Assembly (NCBI GenBank): GCA_037389465.1
Contig: JAZARR010000213.1
Span: 3,144,501 to 3,208,500 of the forward strand
DNA length: 64,000 nucleotides
Source of the DNA: Baylisascaris procyonis
Taxonomy: Eukaryota > Nematoda > Chromadorea > Rhabditida > Ascarididae
Reading direction: 5' to 3'
Positions within the stretch are counted from its first letter, which is position 1. Each line of letters begins with the position of its first letter. Below the pieces are notes generated by a model. It was not told where the DNA came from. It was given only the letters and a program-made list of their open reading frames with translations, and searched no databases. Of this stretch, positions 1-12,700 are shown piece by piece. The translations under genes were made by a program, and so were the position numbers.

Positions 1-220
1 TTCACGAAAGGCAAACTTTGCTTTGATCAATATTTTTTAATAGCTAGAGAAGTAGGCCTTTAATATTTTTTGAACTATTTTCGAAAGAAGCAGTATATAG
101 CAGTTATGTCATTTCTTTAGTGCTCAACAACTTAAAGTCATTAAAAATTACGACTTATTCAACAAATTATGTGATTAAATGATGATTTTCATTTATGTTG
201 AGTGTAGCACAAAATTTTAG
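1..220 (+). other. Neuroligin 5' intron end (partial)
   Basis: AT-rich sequence with no exon-like frame. It ends in a T-rich tract and AG at 219-220, which serves as the acceptor for the first neuroligin exon seen here. The exon that follows begins with the last base of a split codon, so a coding exon with the signal peptide must lie upstream, outside the window. Confidence 0.6.
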
Positions 221-3200
221 TGGCCATTCCGGCATGAAAACCGTAACAACGACATTTGGTGTACTACGTGGCGAGATTGTAAGTCCTGATGTGGGTGATT
301 TGTCGCCAGTAACACAATATCTCGGAGTTCCGTATGGAGTTGCCCCTTCTGGACAGGTACGTCTTCAACACCATTCCGCTCCACCACAATTTTGGTGTTG
401 AATATTACTTGTAGACGTTTGTATTTGCTGCATTGGGGTTTTCGCATCTTATCTAAGCTCAGCGAACGTAGATATGTGCCGCTTATCTAAGCTCAACGAT
501 GTTTTCCTCAATGTGGTATGTCAGTGGCCTCGAGTCCGTATTAAATGTCACTCCGTAAAAGGCATAGACAATTGAACTATCAAGTACAGTGACTTGATCA
601 AATTAAATCGAAGCAAGCTACGATATTCATAAGAATCCTTGAAGCGCATTTTGTTTCTTGCCATATTACATCTACTGTTATAAGATGTGATGTGATTCAC
701 GACGAAAAAACGTAAGATAAATTGTCAGAAACATAGCTATGGATGGACTAAATGTAATGATTCACATGTATAAGGCCAGACTGTTTCTCCCTTGCAATCT
801 TTTTCGATAAAATTCTCTTACGATTGCGGGAGGGCTATCATATATGGTTGCTTCAGAAATGAATTGTGGCAGCTGATTTCGCATATTTGATTTAGAAATC
901 ACATTGAGAGGTGTCGAAATTGCAAATTTTTATATCAAAATTAGGTTTATTCTACACAACTGCGTCGTTTCATCACTACTTCTTGGTCGTCTCCCTTATG
1001 CTGGTCACCTAGATAAGAGACTTATACCTATGTTTCTGTATGCCGAACTTTGCTTCCTTCCTTTTTAGTATCATATATTTTTTATCGTCCGTCCATTTTG
1101 AGGAATTTTACCATGCACTTTTCATCCGTTTCCTTTCCTTTTTATTGCATCGTACATAACATTCTCAGTATGTATCTTTTACTTTCTTCGTCCTTTACTT
1201 CTACTATTGCTTAATGCCTTTGACTGTCGTATTGCAGTATCGTTTCAACATGGCGATATCGGCAGCTAAATGGACACACCTACCAAAGGATGCCAACAAA
1301 CTCTCATCGGTGTGCATTCAGTCAGGGATACCCGAGCTTTCCGAAGCAAAGTACGCTTTCTTTGACCAGCTACAGCGCCACTGAAATCACATACAATATA
1401 ATGCACTAAAATCCGATACATCACAGTTTGGAGGGGGCGTTCGCAGAATAAGAAACAACGATATGATATACTTCGCGGGCAAATTTGTGCATTTCATTAA
1501 GCAGTTTTCATTGGAACATGCTGTGAAGACTAATCTCTCTCATAATGCGAGATTCCATCAGTTATCAACCGAAAACGCCATAGAGAGCAGATTTACGATG
1601 CAACAAATCCATCTGAATAATTGAACTTAATTAAGAGTCGTGAAATTTTTTTTCGCAATTTCCATGTTTATCAGATGCAGCAATGCATTATCTTTCAAGC
1701 AGACGGATTTCTAAGCAATTTATCTTTTTTCTTCTACAAATAGCGAACGGTAAAATGTGCTCGGTTATGTAAGAGTACGAAGTAATATTATGCAGCAATT
1801 ATTAACGCTAACGATATTTGAGTTAATTAGTAAAATTTTCCAATGAACACGTCTTCTGCTCTCAATAGGTGATGATCTGTAACCTTTTTTAAGTTTAACC
1901 AATAGGTCAAGAATATAAGCTTAATTTCTATATGCTATCGTCAAACTGTCATGAGCTATCAACGTTTACTTTGTTCTTATGAGAGACGACTTTGAAGCCC
2001 TTGGGAGGTTCCATATTGGCCCAATAAAAATTTCATATTAGAAAGAGCACTCCGTTGACATGAGGGAATCCAATGCGCACATGTTGGTCTACATTTCCTG
2101 CAACATAAAATCAAGCCATCTGTCATCTACACAAAGAGAGATGTTTTTGCAAACGGAAATGCCGCTCCTTTTTTATCGGTATAGAGAACAATAAAATTAC
2201 CGACGTGAGGAAAAATTCGGCGACTCCACGATTATTAAAACATCGTATTCGCGAAGATCTGATCATATCTCTTGTACAACTATGGCACGTTTTGGCCTCA
2301 TGGCCGACAGAAAGCTATTTGAAACTTCCCCACTTATTCAATGAGCCCTATGAGAATATAATCCTGTTTGATGCCATTAGAAAGAAGGCATTTCTCGCTG
2401 TTTCCATTAGATTTTCTACATAATAATTCCATGGTCAACTGATATCTCTCGTGAGCATATGCGACTACAGTGTAAACAGCTTTATATGACTGAAGCGATC
2501 TGACAAATCAAGTGGAATACGAGTGTATCAAGCGTATAAGCCCGATATTGGGGGCTGTGATAACACAAGCAGTCATTAGCGTCAAACAATTCAGCGAGAT
2601 TCTGTTATATAAACAACACTCATCAATAACGTATAACGAGCGTCTATACCGCTTGCAATGCATTCTAAATGAAACAAAGCTGAATGGTGAATGTTTACTG
2701 AATCACATATGAAAATCCTATCACATTCCCACCTTTTCACCTCTTCAAACGCTTGTCGATAACTTTATACGTTATCACAACAATTATTTATTGTGAGTAA
2801 TCACCATACTAATCTGCAGAGCATTAAAGATGACCTCAGCGCAACGCTACGATCACATGCATAGGCTTCTTCTGAGGTTGAAGCCGCAATCCGAGGACTG
2901 CCTTTATATGAATTTATTTGTGCCTGAACGAATTGGTGAGTTCTCAGCTTATTCCCATATTGAGATGGCTGTTGCCCGAAGAAACGCACAGTGCTTTCAA
3001 TCAGTGTGGACAAAATTATGTCATTAAAACGTATTGGCGTGAATCGTTAACAACACCAACTATCAGTGTTTTTGCTAGAAGCACCTTAGCTAAGGAAACG
3101 GTTGTTGTTTCTTGTCAGCGTTTCTTTGCATTAAACCAAAATTAAAATTCTTTTCATAAGTTGCACTAGGTTTATTATTCTCACTATTGCAGTTAAGTGG

Positions 3201-3746
3201 ATATGCATGAAGTAAGGAGGGTCCGTTCAAACCTCATTCATTGAGATTTCGCTAGAAATTGCCTCCTAGATGCCAATTATTGGCCACCAAGATAAATTCT
3301 TGTGCGGAGAAATGTGTTTTGCTGTTCAAGCATTTGCGATCCTCAAGAATGAAATTGATATTGTTCATCCGATGTAGAATCCTTGTTTCCTTCACACCCC
3401 ACGATCTCGGGAATGAATCTGACGACCTGAATTATGTTTGATATGTTTCACTGAGCCAAGATGTTTGAAGCTGATGTTCCATGCAAATTCACTTAACTTC
3501 GTTCTTTGTTGTTCATTCATAAACTTTTATGAATTGATTTCCTATGAATCACAGTGCATTTCTTCATCCACTTACAAGCAGTATGCGCAAATTTTGCAGA
3601 GCCAAGCAGGACTCAGCTACCGGTGCTAGTTATTGTACACGGCGATGATTATGGATGGAATAGTGGAAATCCGTACAACGGCACCATTATCGCTTCGTTC
3701 GGGCAGATCATCGTAGTGACACTAAATTATCGCCTCGGAGTATTCG
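221..3746 (+). CDS. nlg-1: Neuroligin exons 1-4: N-terminal ectodomain
   Basis: Exons 221-356, 1238-1350, 2820-2935 and 3600-3746 encode the start of the cholinesterase-like fold. Seen: FGVLRGEIV and [14 protein letters not shown] (the usual first strands), a Cys in SSVCIQSG that pairs in the family with the Cys of [13 protein letters not shown], then [20 protein letters not shown] and [18 protein letters not shown] occupies the oxyanion-loop position that reads HGGG or HGES in relatives. Each junction keeps the frame: phase 0 after exon 1, 2 after exon 2, 1 after exons 3 and 4. No ATG with a signal peptide precedes exon 1; the in-frame ATGs at 195 and 234 are not credible starts because the first lies in the intron tract and neither is followed by a hydrophobic leader. 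Confidence 0.92.
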
Positions 3747-6700
3747 GTAAAAACATCCATATTTTTTGAAATCTCATGAAATCTGTTTTCTTTTAAATAA
3801 TATTTACTGAGCGGTTCTTTGCCCAAAAAATGCTTTGGGAGCATTGGAGAACAACTCCAAGTTTCTCAAAATGATTGCTTCAGTGCAAGTAAATGATACT
3901 ATCTCATCTAACCTTTGTTCCGTTGTGTTGTTCAATCCATGTTTCTTTGGAAATCAGTCGAATTTTATTTCATGGTTTAGTGCTTTAGCATTCGAAAACG
4001 GATCATGTGAATGCAATGAGGAACGATGCGATGATATCAAAAATTGTCTTCTATTTACATACCTAAGCAATTTCGATGAAACTCATTTACTACAAGCATT
4101 TTTAAGCTAAATAATGTGATATTGATATATGATATTGAATCATATGTGATATATGACACATATGTGATATATGATACAACTGATATGGTATATGATACAC
4201 AACAACTCCTCTTTGAATTAATCGTGATGATCGCTGCCATACGTTTTTCCTTCACTAATAATTTTATAAGCGTTCATGATATGATGCTTAAAGAAACATT
4301 TTTTTCTTGAAAAAGACATCATATGATACGATTCCACATCATATTACTCCATGCAAATTTACTTCCAAAATTATACTCTCAAAGCATACATTGAACTGTA
4401 GAGTTTTTATTCAACTAAAGTTGTTGCAATCTCCTTCCTTTAAAAAAAAACGTCTCGGCTTAATAGATATTTTGCGAGCTTGCGGTAATGATTAATATCG
4501 GTGGTTTAATGATATAAAAGGCAATAGAAAGCTATTCGAATGATACGCCTTAACGTCACGATGTATGCACATTAAAAACAATGAGCTTTAATCGATTTGG
4601 CAGAAAAAAAACCCGAACAAATGAGCAGTTGGTTAATACAAGGAAATTCTCAAGGGGAATCATTGAACTGATGAAAGGAGAGAAATAAACGTAAAAGAAG
4701 GCAAGAAATATGAACAATTCGTTTATGAATTGATTTCACTGAATTTATGCAACTTATAGCTTATAGAAATGAGGGACGATGATCTTCTTCGGATGATCCT
4801 CACTCATTTTTATCGACAGTTATCATTATCATTGAGCATAAATCAAGAAGTGACATATGGAAGAGATAATTATAAATGAAAATGACCAAATAGGAATATT
4901 GCAAGCATCAATTTCTTGATAGTTCGTTGATGCATACATCACACAACTTAAATCAATCGCTCGTATAACAGATTTCTCATTAAATTGCTTCATTGCTTCG
5001 AAGAAAGCAAATTCCACAAATACATAGCAATGTTTGCCATTTTTAGAATCGATAAACGAATAAAGAGATTGCATAAGTGTTGACATTTGTTGCATGATGA
5101 TTGATGCATTTTCCGTTGTTTGGTCGGTAATATTTGAGACATGGAAATGGACGATGAGAAAAAAGTGCAATTGACGAGAGAGGATATATGTGGAAATGAA
5201 TTTAGGTTTTCTTGGCCGATGTGAATCAAGTAGCTGCTCGGGTAATTCGGGTTTATCGGATTTGGTTGCCGCTTTGAAGATGCTTAGCAATACGTTACCT
5301 GCGTTTGGCGGCGACTCATCGTCGGTGACACTTCTTGGTTGGGGATCTGGTGCAGCTCTGGTTTGTTTGTTTTCTTTTTACATTCTTCAAGTGTTGTATT
5401 CAAAAACCACTTTATACAATTCAGTTCTGCAAAAAAACTTCTCATTCATGTGTAACTTTTGTTGCTCACTTGGTTGGATTGTTTCGATAAGGGAGCAACT
5501 GGTTTCTGTTCATAAAGGAGGAATTACATTGCTTTAATCGTTCGTGTAATCTTCTCATAATATCAGAGCTTCTTATGAAAGATCGCTTTGCATACTTTGT
5601 TATGTGCAATGTTTGACTTGTAGATTAAATTATTTATTTAAAGCTGAGAAGCAAGATGTATTGGTCGAAAAGGTCTGTCAACCATATTTGCACTCGCGAA
5701 TTGCCGTTTTGGAAGCATAAAACAGCGAGAGAAGAATGAAGTATGGAGAAATCGAATTTGTCCGCACATTCTTAGAGGTGCTGCGATGAGGCTAATCGAA
5801 CCATCCAAAGAAAGTGCCGTCTGCCATCGTTAAAAAAAAAGAACTTACTAATGTGACAGCTATCAAAACGTCTCGTTCGAAACGTTCTAAAAACTGTCAC
5901 GACTGCATTTTGTAATTTATCAAAAGTTCCATGCATTACTTCCTTAAAGAACCAACGTAATTTATACGTTTTTCTCAACAACGGGATAAAGCCTTTCTTG
6001 TTGACGTTGTTTTAAGTGGGCATTTTCTTTCTAGTACTGTTTCTTGTTAAGGAGGGAACTTCATGAGGAGTGCATCTATTGAACATTGGCTTATTTTCAA
6101 AGAAATGCGGTCTTTGTTTTTATTCTTCGCAGTCCTCATTCTATTGTCTATTTTTTTCCTTCCTTCAAAAATCTTGTGAGTGATTTATTGCTCTATCTGT
6201 TGGTTTCTTTGAAGTGATAGAAACGTAGGCTTGTCTGTTCTATAGAGAACGCCTCACTTAACGTAATACTGAAGTTTCTCTCATAGTTTTCTTCCTGTTA
6301 TAGGGTAGTAAAACATGTCTTGATCCGATGATATGATTGCATGAAAATAATCGCGATATTTCTATGAATATAGGTTGATTGAAATTATGCAAAGAGAAAT
6401 ATTCAGCATTTGCTTGCATTTATAGGAAGACAAATTGAATAGGGTAGAGGGAATTGCGAATGTTAGATGGAAAGTTTCAAAAGTGATCCTCTTTTTTTTC
6501 AAAAGAAAAGTCCTTCTTTTTAAGAAACAAGATTTGCTCTTGGTGGAACAACTGTCCTATGAGCAGTAAATGATTGTTATTTAAAGGTTTCTTTATTGAT
6601 GGCGTCACCGATCACTCAACCAAACAATCGACTATTTCGAAGGGCTATTCTCCTCGATGGATCGGCGCTCTCACCTTGGGCAGTTACTAAGAACCCACAA

Positions 6701-9700
6701 CCGTTCTTCTTTCAACTAGCTGAGCACTTGAAAGTGAGTAAGTTAACAGGCAGCTGCAGTTCAATTACATAAATGGATTGCAAATGAATGCCTCTTTGAT
6801 GAAATGTACTTCTCATCGAGATCCATTATCGCTGAAGGCATAGTCATCGTTTTCATCGTGTTGAAGCTTTTTTCGTTTTTGAAATATTTCCATAAAAACG
6901 CTCTCATAATGCCCACAACAGAATGATCTTCATGTTACTGATTTAAGGATAGCACGGAATAGAAGTGACGGTAAGCTATGGGAGGCATCAGATTTTTGAT
7001 AAGCAAACAATGTGAAACAACCAGAATCATCAGAGACTTTTCGATTATATTTTGAAATTTACAACAATGAACGTCAGAACTCTTATCAAAAAATCAGCGT
7101 CTGTAAAAAATTTAAACTCATTTATTTCATCTCGTCTATGATGGAATTTGCACGTTGCTTTCCGCGATCATAGATAAAGGTTTTTTGGAATTAGATTAAG
7201 CTATAGAAGCTTAAAATAACAGGTAGTTAGGGTATAAGAACTTTTCATCATATTCTTCAATGAAAGGATGGCCGATCTTCAGTGTGTGGAACCAATGGGT
7301 GATATGAAGCGTGCGTCACGTGAGCAACGCAGCATTGACGCAATAGTGCGATGTATGCAAGACCATGGACCTGAAAACATCACTAGAGCAGCACAGAAGA
7401 TCGCTGTTCCCACTTTTTTATCCGCATTTGCACCCATTGTTGATGGGCAGGCAAGTTACTAAGTATCCACATCGTTTTGTTCCACTGAACTCAATCATTT
7501 CCATCGTATCATTATTGGTGATTGATGAAATGATAGCAAAATTATTGAGAACAGAGACACACGATTTTCAAGCCGTCCTTTTACGGGGGACGGGAAACAT
7601 GCTACGATTACACAATTTTATGCACATTTACTAATGCGGATTTATAGCCGTACCATCGCTATACCATTTCTGTGCTCAACCGTTGTTTATGCGTCCATTT
7701 TGTCCTTTATGAAGTCGCATTTGAGAAGAACAGAATTTTCGAATTACCGATTTGCATGGGCACTTTGTTCACCGTGGAGTGGCTTCCTATATAACCTTTC
7801 CTACGCAAATATCGAGGAGATTCATAGCATCTGAAAAAGATATGCCAGAAATTCCGGGTGCTTTTTGCACTGTTCGGATTAAAAAAAAGAATACTCTTTT
7901 GTGGAAGGTTTATTCCACCGCTTGGAAGAGTTGAATATCAAGCCGCTATTGCACATATTTGATGATCGTTGATAACTAATGGACTCATTTATTCAAATAA
8001 GTGACATACGAAAGTGTAAATTATATTGACATCTTTGGCATGGTTTCATCACTTGTCAACAAATTCTATGCAAAAATTCGATGCAATTTTCATGGAACAT
8101 TTTATTCAATTAAACCCTGTTGTTACTCTCATTGCGCAACCGAGAAAAAACCTGAAGCAAAGATTCAATGACAAGCATGACATTTTCCGAGGCATGGAGA
8201 CGAAAATTCCGGAAATGATTACCTTTTTAATTGACGGAACTGGACAAGTACGAGGGGTTTTCTGGCAAGAACAGAACTGATTTTATGAAGGTGCAGTAGC
8301 TGGTAGAGGTAATATCTCAGAAAGAAAATGAACGCAGATTTGAGGTCTTTAGAAGGAATGCTCTTTGTCGCCTTTGAAAACTTAAACAGAATGCCACGAA
8401 TACAAGGATAAAATTTGTATAAGAGAGAGAGAGGTGCGTGTTGACAGCTTCTAACTATAACGTTAAAGGAGAACAAAGCTGATAAACGACAAAAAGAGCA
8501 GGATCGAAAGAACCAAAAAAAAAAAAAACGCAGATTCTCGGGTTTTTTCACTTTCTGCTATGTCGGTTTCAGGAGATAGGAATTCGTCTCACCTGTCAGA
8601 CGGATGAATGAGCTCATGTGATAGCCCGCTTTATCCCTATACATATAGTCGTTTTCTCTTCAAGGTGTCACTATTGTGTTCAGATGTCGGTGCCAATGAA
8701 AGTGAATATTGACTGGCACTTAAGGCCAAAAGCCTTGAGCAAGCTTTTTTTTGTTTTTGTTGTGGAAATGCATGTAATGTAGGTTTAAGATGGTTCCGAA
8801 CAAGCCATCTGCTCTATTTGGCTCACAGTTTGGATCATTGTTTCGAGATGTTGATTTGATGGTTGGTGTAACATCAAATCCTGCTCATCATCTTCTTTCG
8901 AACGAAGATCTACGACATGGCATCGATAAGGAAAGGCGTGAGAAGATTTTCAGGTTTTTTTAACTATTATAGTTATTTTATGAAGCACATTTCATATATA
9001 ATACACATCCGTGCTAATTGTTGGATGATTTGCTGATTGGAAACATTTGATTCATTTCTTTCAACTATTCAATTATTCATATCATATTAAGATTTCATTA
9101 GATATGGAATTCTGTTGAGGCTTTTTCTCATAGAAAATTTGAAGAAATTGAATTAGCCATTTCCGATTGTGCTTTCAATTCTAAAGTCCAAATAAGAGTA
9201 CTTGTGGCATTTTCGCATTTAATTCCATTTTGTGATGAGGTTTGAAAAGCAGAAATAAGATCGCCTTTTGTGGCTAGAACGTTTCCTCTTATTGGAATAT
9301 TTCAAAGTTCTTGTGAATTTTTTATTCTCATTTTTCATTATATTTCTAAATGAGTAACAATACATAATGATGGCATTAGAATAAATGAGAGTAGGACGGT
9401 AAAACGGAAGTAATTTCATGTTGGAATCGGATCCACGAGTCATCGACTCAAATTACCTTCGGAATTAAATGACGTCCTCACTCATAGTATTATGGACACT
9501 AATGAATTCAAAGAACACCGAATTTAAACGCAGCGAATTACATTAGAAATAATTGTATTTTAGAAACGAAGTGAAATATTAGCATTATTGGTGTTAGCGA
9601 AGCTATATTTTTGGCGTATACAAGTTTAGATTCATTGAAAAACATAGCATATCTTTATTACAATTTTAGATGGTGCCCACAGGCACCAATAATTATGAGG

Positions 9701-12700
9701 TATGATTTCCAGGACATTGGTACGAAACTTATATGACTTTCATCGAACTGAAATTCTCGCCGCCATAATCAACGAGTATACTGATTGGGAAAATCCAAAG
9801 GTTATTTCGCATAAGATTTTTCAAGCTGTTAATGATTCGATTAATTTTCGGTTACCGCTCGTAATATAAAAAGAGGCAATAAAATATCTGCGAAAGATTT
9901 CACACTTTTTTCCAATGATATAACCGTCAGCATGAGTGATTGGATTTAATATACGCTTCATTACGTTGTAACATCTGCGTTACGCCCAGTATTTTTGAGT
10001 GATATTGTTTTCTATAATGAAGTCTATGCAGCTTTTCTCTTTAAATTTTTTGATTGATATTTCAAAGCCACAGTCGAAAAACTCGTCCTTACAGCAATCA
10101 GATGCTCATCAACCTATGGGAAAAAACTCACCCTAAATGACAAAATAGGTCACGACGAAAGCCAGACAATATATCGTATCCATGCCGTTCCTTTCTACAG
10201 CTCAAAAAGGGGAAGCTATTTCTCTAAGAAACGCTGGAATTGCTTGATTTCAGAATTCGTGAAATATTCTCCAAGGTTTTCTAAGAAATTCAACTGTTCC
10301 GTTTGCAATGGTATTTCATTGGCGCTAAAGTACTATTCTATCGATTTAAGGATCATCCAAAAACGATTCGTAATGGTGTACTTTCGGCGTTAAGTGACGT
10401 CCTCTTTATAGCACCCACTGTTGAAACAGCACGACTTCATTCCCTCGACGAAAATCATCGTGATTCAAATACATTCATGTATGTTCTCAAATGAGGCTTT
10501 TGTTTTTCTTCAAATTTGTATCATAAGCAGCTAGAGCTCACATGAGCATCGTCAGCGTATGTATTCGTACATGTGCATGAAAAATTGCATCATAGTCTCG
10601 CAAGAGATATTAAACAGATTTTTTTTTCATTCACCTAAGGAAAGGCAAAGAAAAAATTGAATGGAATGGTTGTCCATTAATTCTTTTCTTTTAAACGAAC
10701 ATCATTGAGGTTCCGTACTACACGGTGAAATGAACTTTTAAAACAATTCCGTCCTATTTCCAGGCAAATAGATGCGCACGGAATGGGTATGCAGAAATTC
10801 ATTACTGACAAAGGGCTTCTAAAAAACTACCCTTCTCCTGCATATTGAAAAGGGAAGATGGAAAAATTTCTCCGAATGACTCAGATCGATTGTTCGTCGT
10901 ATTACCAAAATGAAATGGCTTCTTTTAATTACAAATATGACATCTTTTCCAGAAGATAACAGCGCAGGTCAGACTGATTTGAATCTAAGAAATGTGAGGA
11001 GCAACACCGAATTTGTTGTTAAGTAAAGCTGCAAGATATAACTTAACTTATAACGAAATAACTTCTCAAACACAAATCTTTATAGCTAAATTCATATGGC
11101 GTTGAAGGGACTTTGCCATTGTTTCATATGGTTTTAAGTCTTGTGGCATCAATGTCTAGTTTATAGAAATACGAATAATTTTCATATTATAGGTTTGTAT
11201 TTTCACATGAAACTCGTCAATGGTTGGACGAACAACCCAACAGTGGTATACGTGGTTCAATTTCTGGTGATCATATTCCATATATATTAGGCTATCCGCT
11301 TAGCAACCGCAACAAGGAGGAACAAGTATGTGAAATTCTGCGACATATTCTACTCCAAGAAAATGTTTTCTTTGAGAACAGATCACTTCTCATAAAGAAT
11401 AGTTTGGTTGGTGGTGAACTACAACTGTTGCTTGCGTAAGAGAAGTTTGTTGAGACTGAAATTTTTCCGACAGACGCACTTTCAACTATGACGCAATTGC
11501 GGCAATGATAAAACACCTCAAAGAACTCAAAAAAGAACAGAACGTTTTCTTGTGCAAATAAAAAAAAGAGCAGTCTCTAGGATATCTGAACTTTGCTCAA
11601 TGGAATACTGCATGAAAAACATTGCAATCTGCTACAGGCAATCCTTTAGGATCATGTGACATATACTTCAGCCATAGCGCTTAGGTCTTCAATTATGTTA
11701 TAACATATAATCCGCAAAGTAGGTGTTGGGCTCTTGCTAACTTTGAAAAATCCTGCGATTTTTTTTTGAGAGAAATAACCAATGATACCTCCATAGAAGA
11801 AGTTTTGCTGATTCCTCGAAGCTAAACAGACAAGTGGTAACTTCCGCGGCGATGATTTGTCGGTGATTGAAAGGAATATGGCCAAATTTTCTGATCCTTG
11901 AGTAGTCGTTTTTGAGATGTCATGAGAATTGTGCAGTAAAGCAGCTGTTTAATTGCAAGTATAACATAGTTCCCAAGAAAATGCTTTGATTCTATTAAAT
12001 CATCGCACTTCTCATACGAACATGCATTAAGAATTTATGATGAAAATGGTGACGGGATAATTCAAAGGAAATGGCATTATAGAAGTCATTCCGAAACCTT
12101 GCTATTACGACATACGACTAGGTGAATTGATTCATCCATGAACCATTCCTGAACTTTTAAATGTTAATGGTGAGCCATGATGGAAAGGCCCATTGATTAT
12201 CCAGCATCTTAGAAATTTCCATTAAGAAGGTTGCAGCGGAGGGAGTTTTAATTCACTTATCACCTACCTGGCTATATTTACCTTAGCATTGCTCCATCTA
12301 CTTCACCCTCTCCGCCCTCCTTGCTTCTTTCTCTGGTGATATTCTGGGCCAAAGTGTGGGAGACGATCTTTGAGGTGGATTTTCCACCACTTGTAATGAA
12401 AATGTGAATATTTAAGACTCATATTGCAGTTGTATTCCGGATTCAATGCGGAAGACAGAGGAGTGGCTCGTGTCATGATGCATTACATTTCCAACTTTGT
12501 CAAATCTGGGTTTGTTCCTTCTTATTCTATACGTGCATTATATTACAAGAGGAACACGTGCTTCTAAATTTCTTAACCAAAGCGCATCTTGTCGTGCTGA
12601 TTTGAAATTTGTCTGTGAAGATGCAGTAAGCTTCTTCGTTCTTTCAAGCATAAGTTTGAAGCTAAGAAAGCGTGTTCAGCTAGGAGGAATTCAAGTTCTT

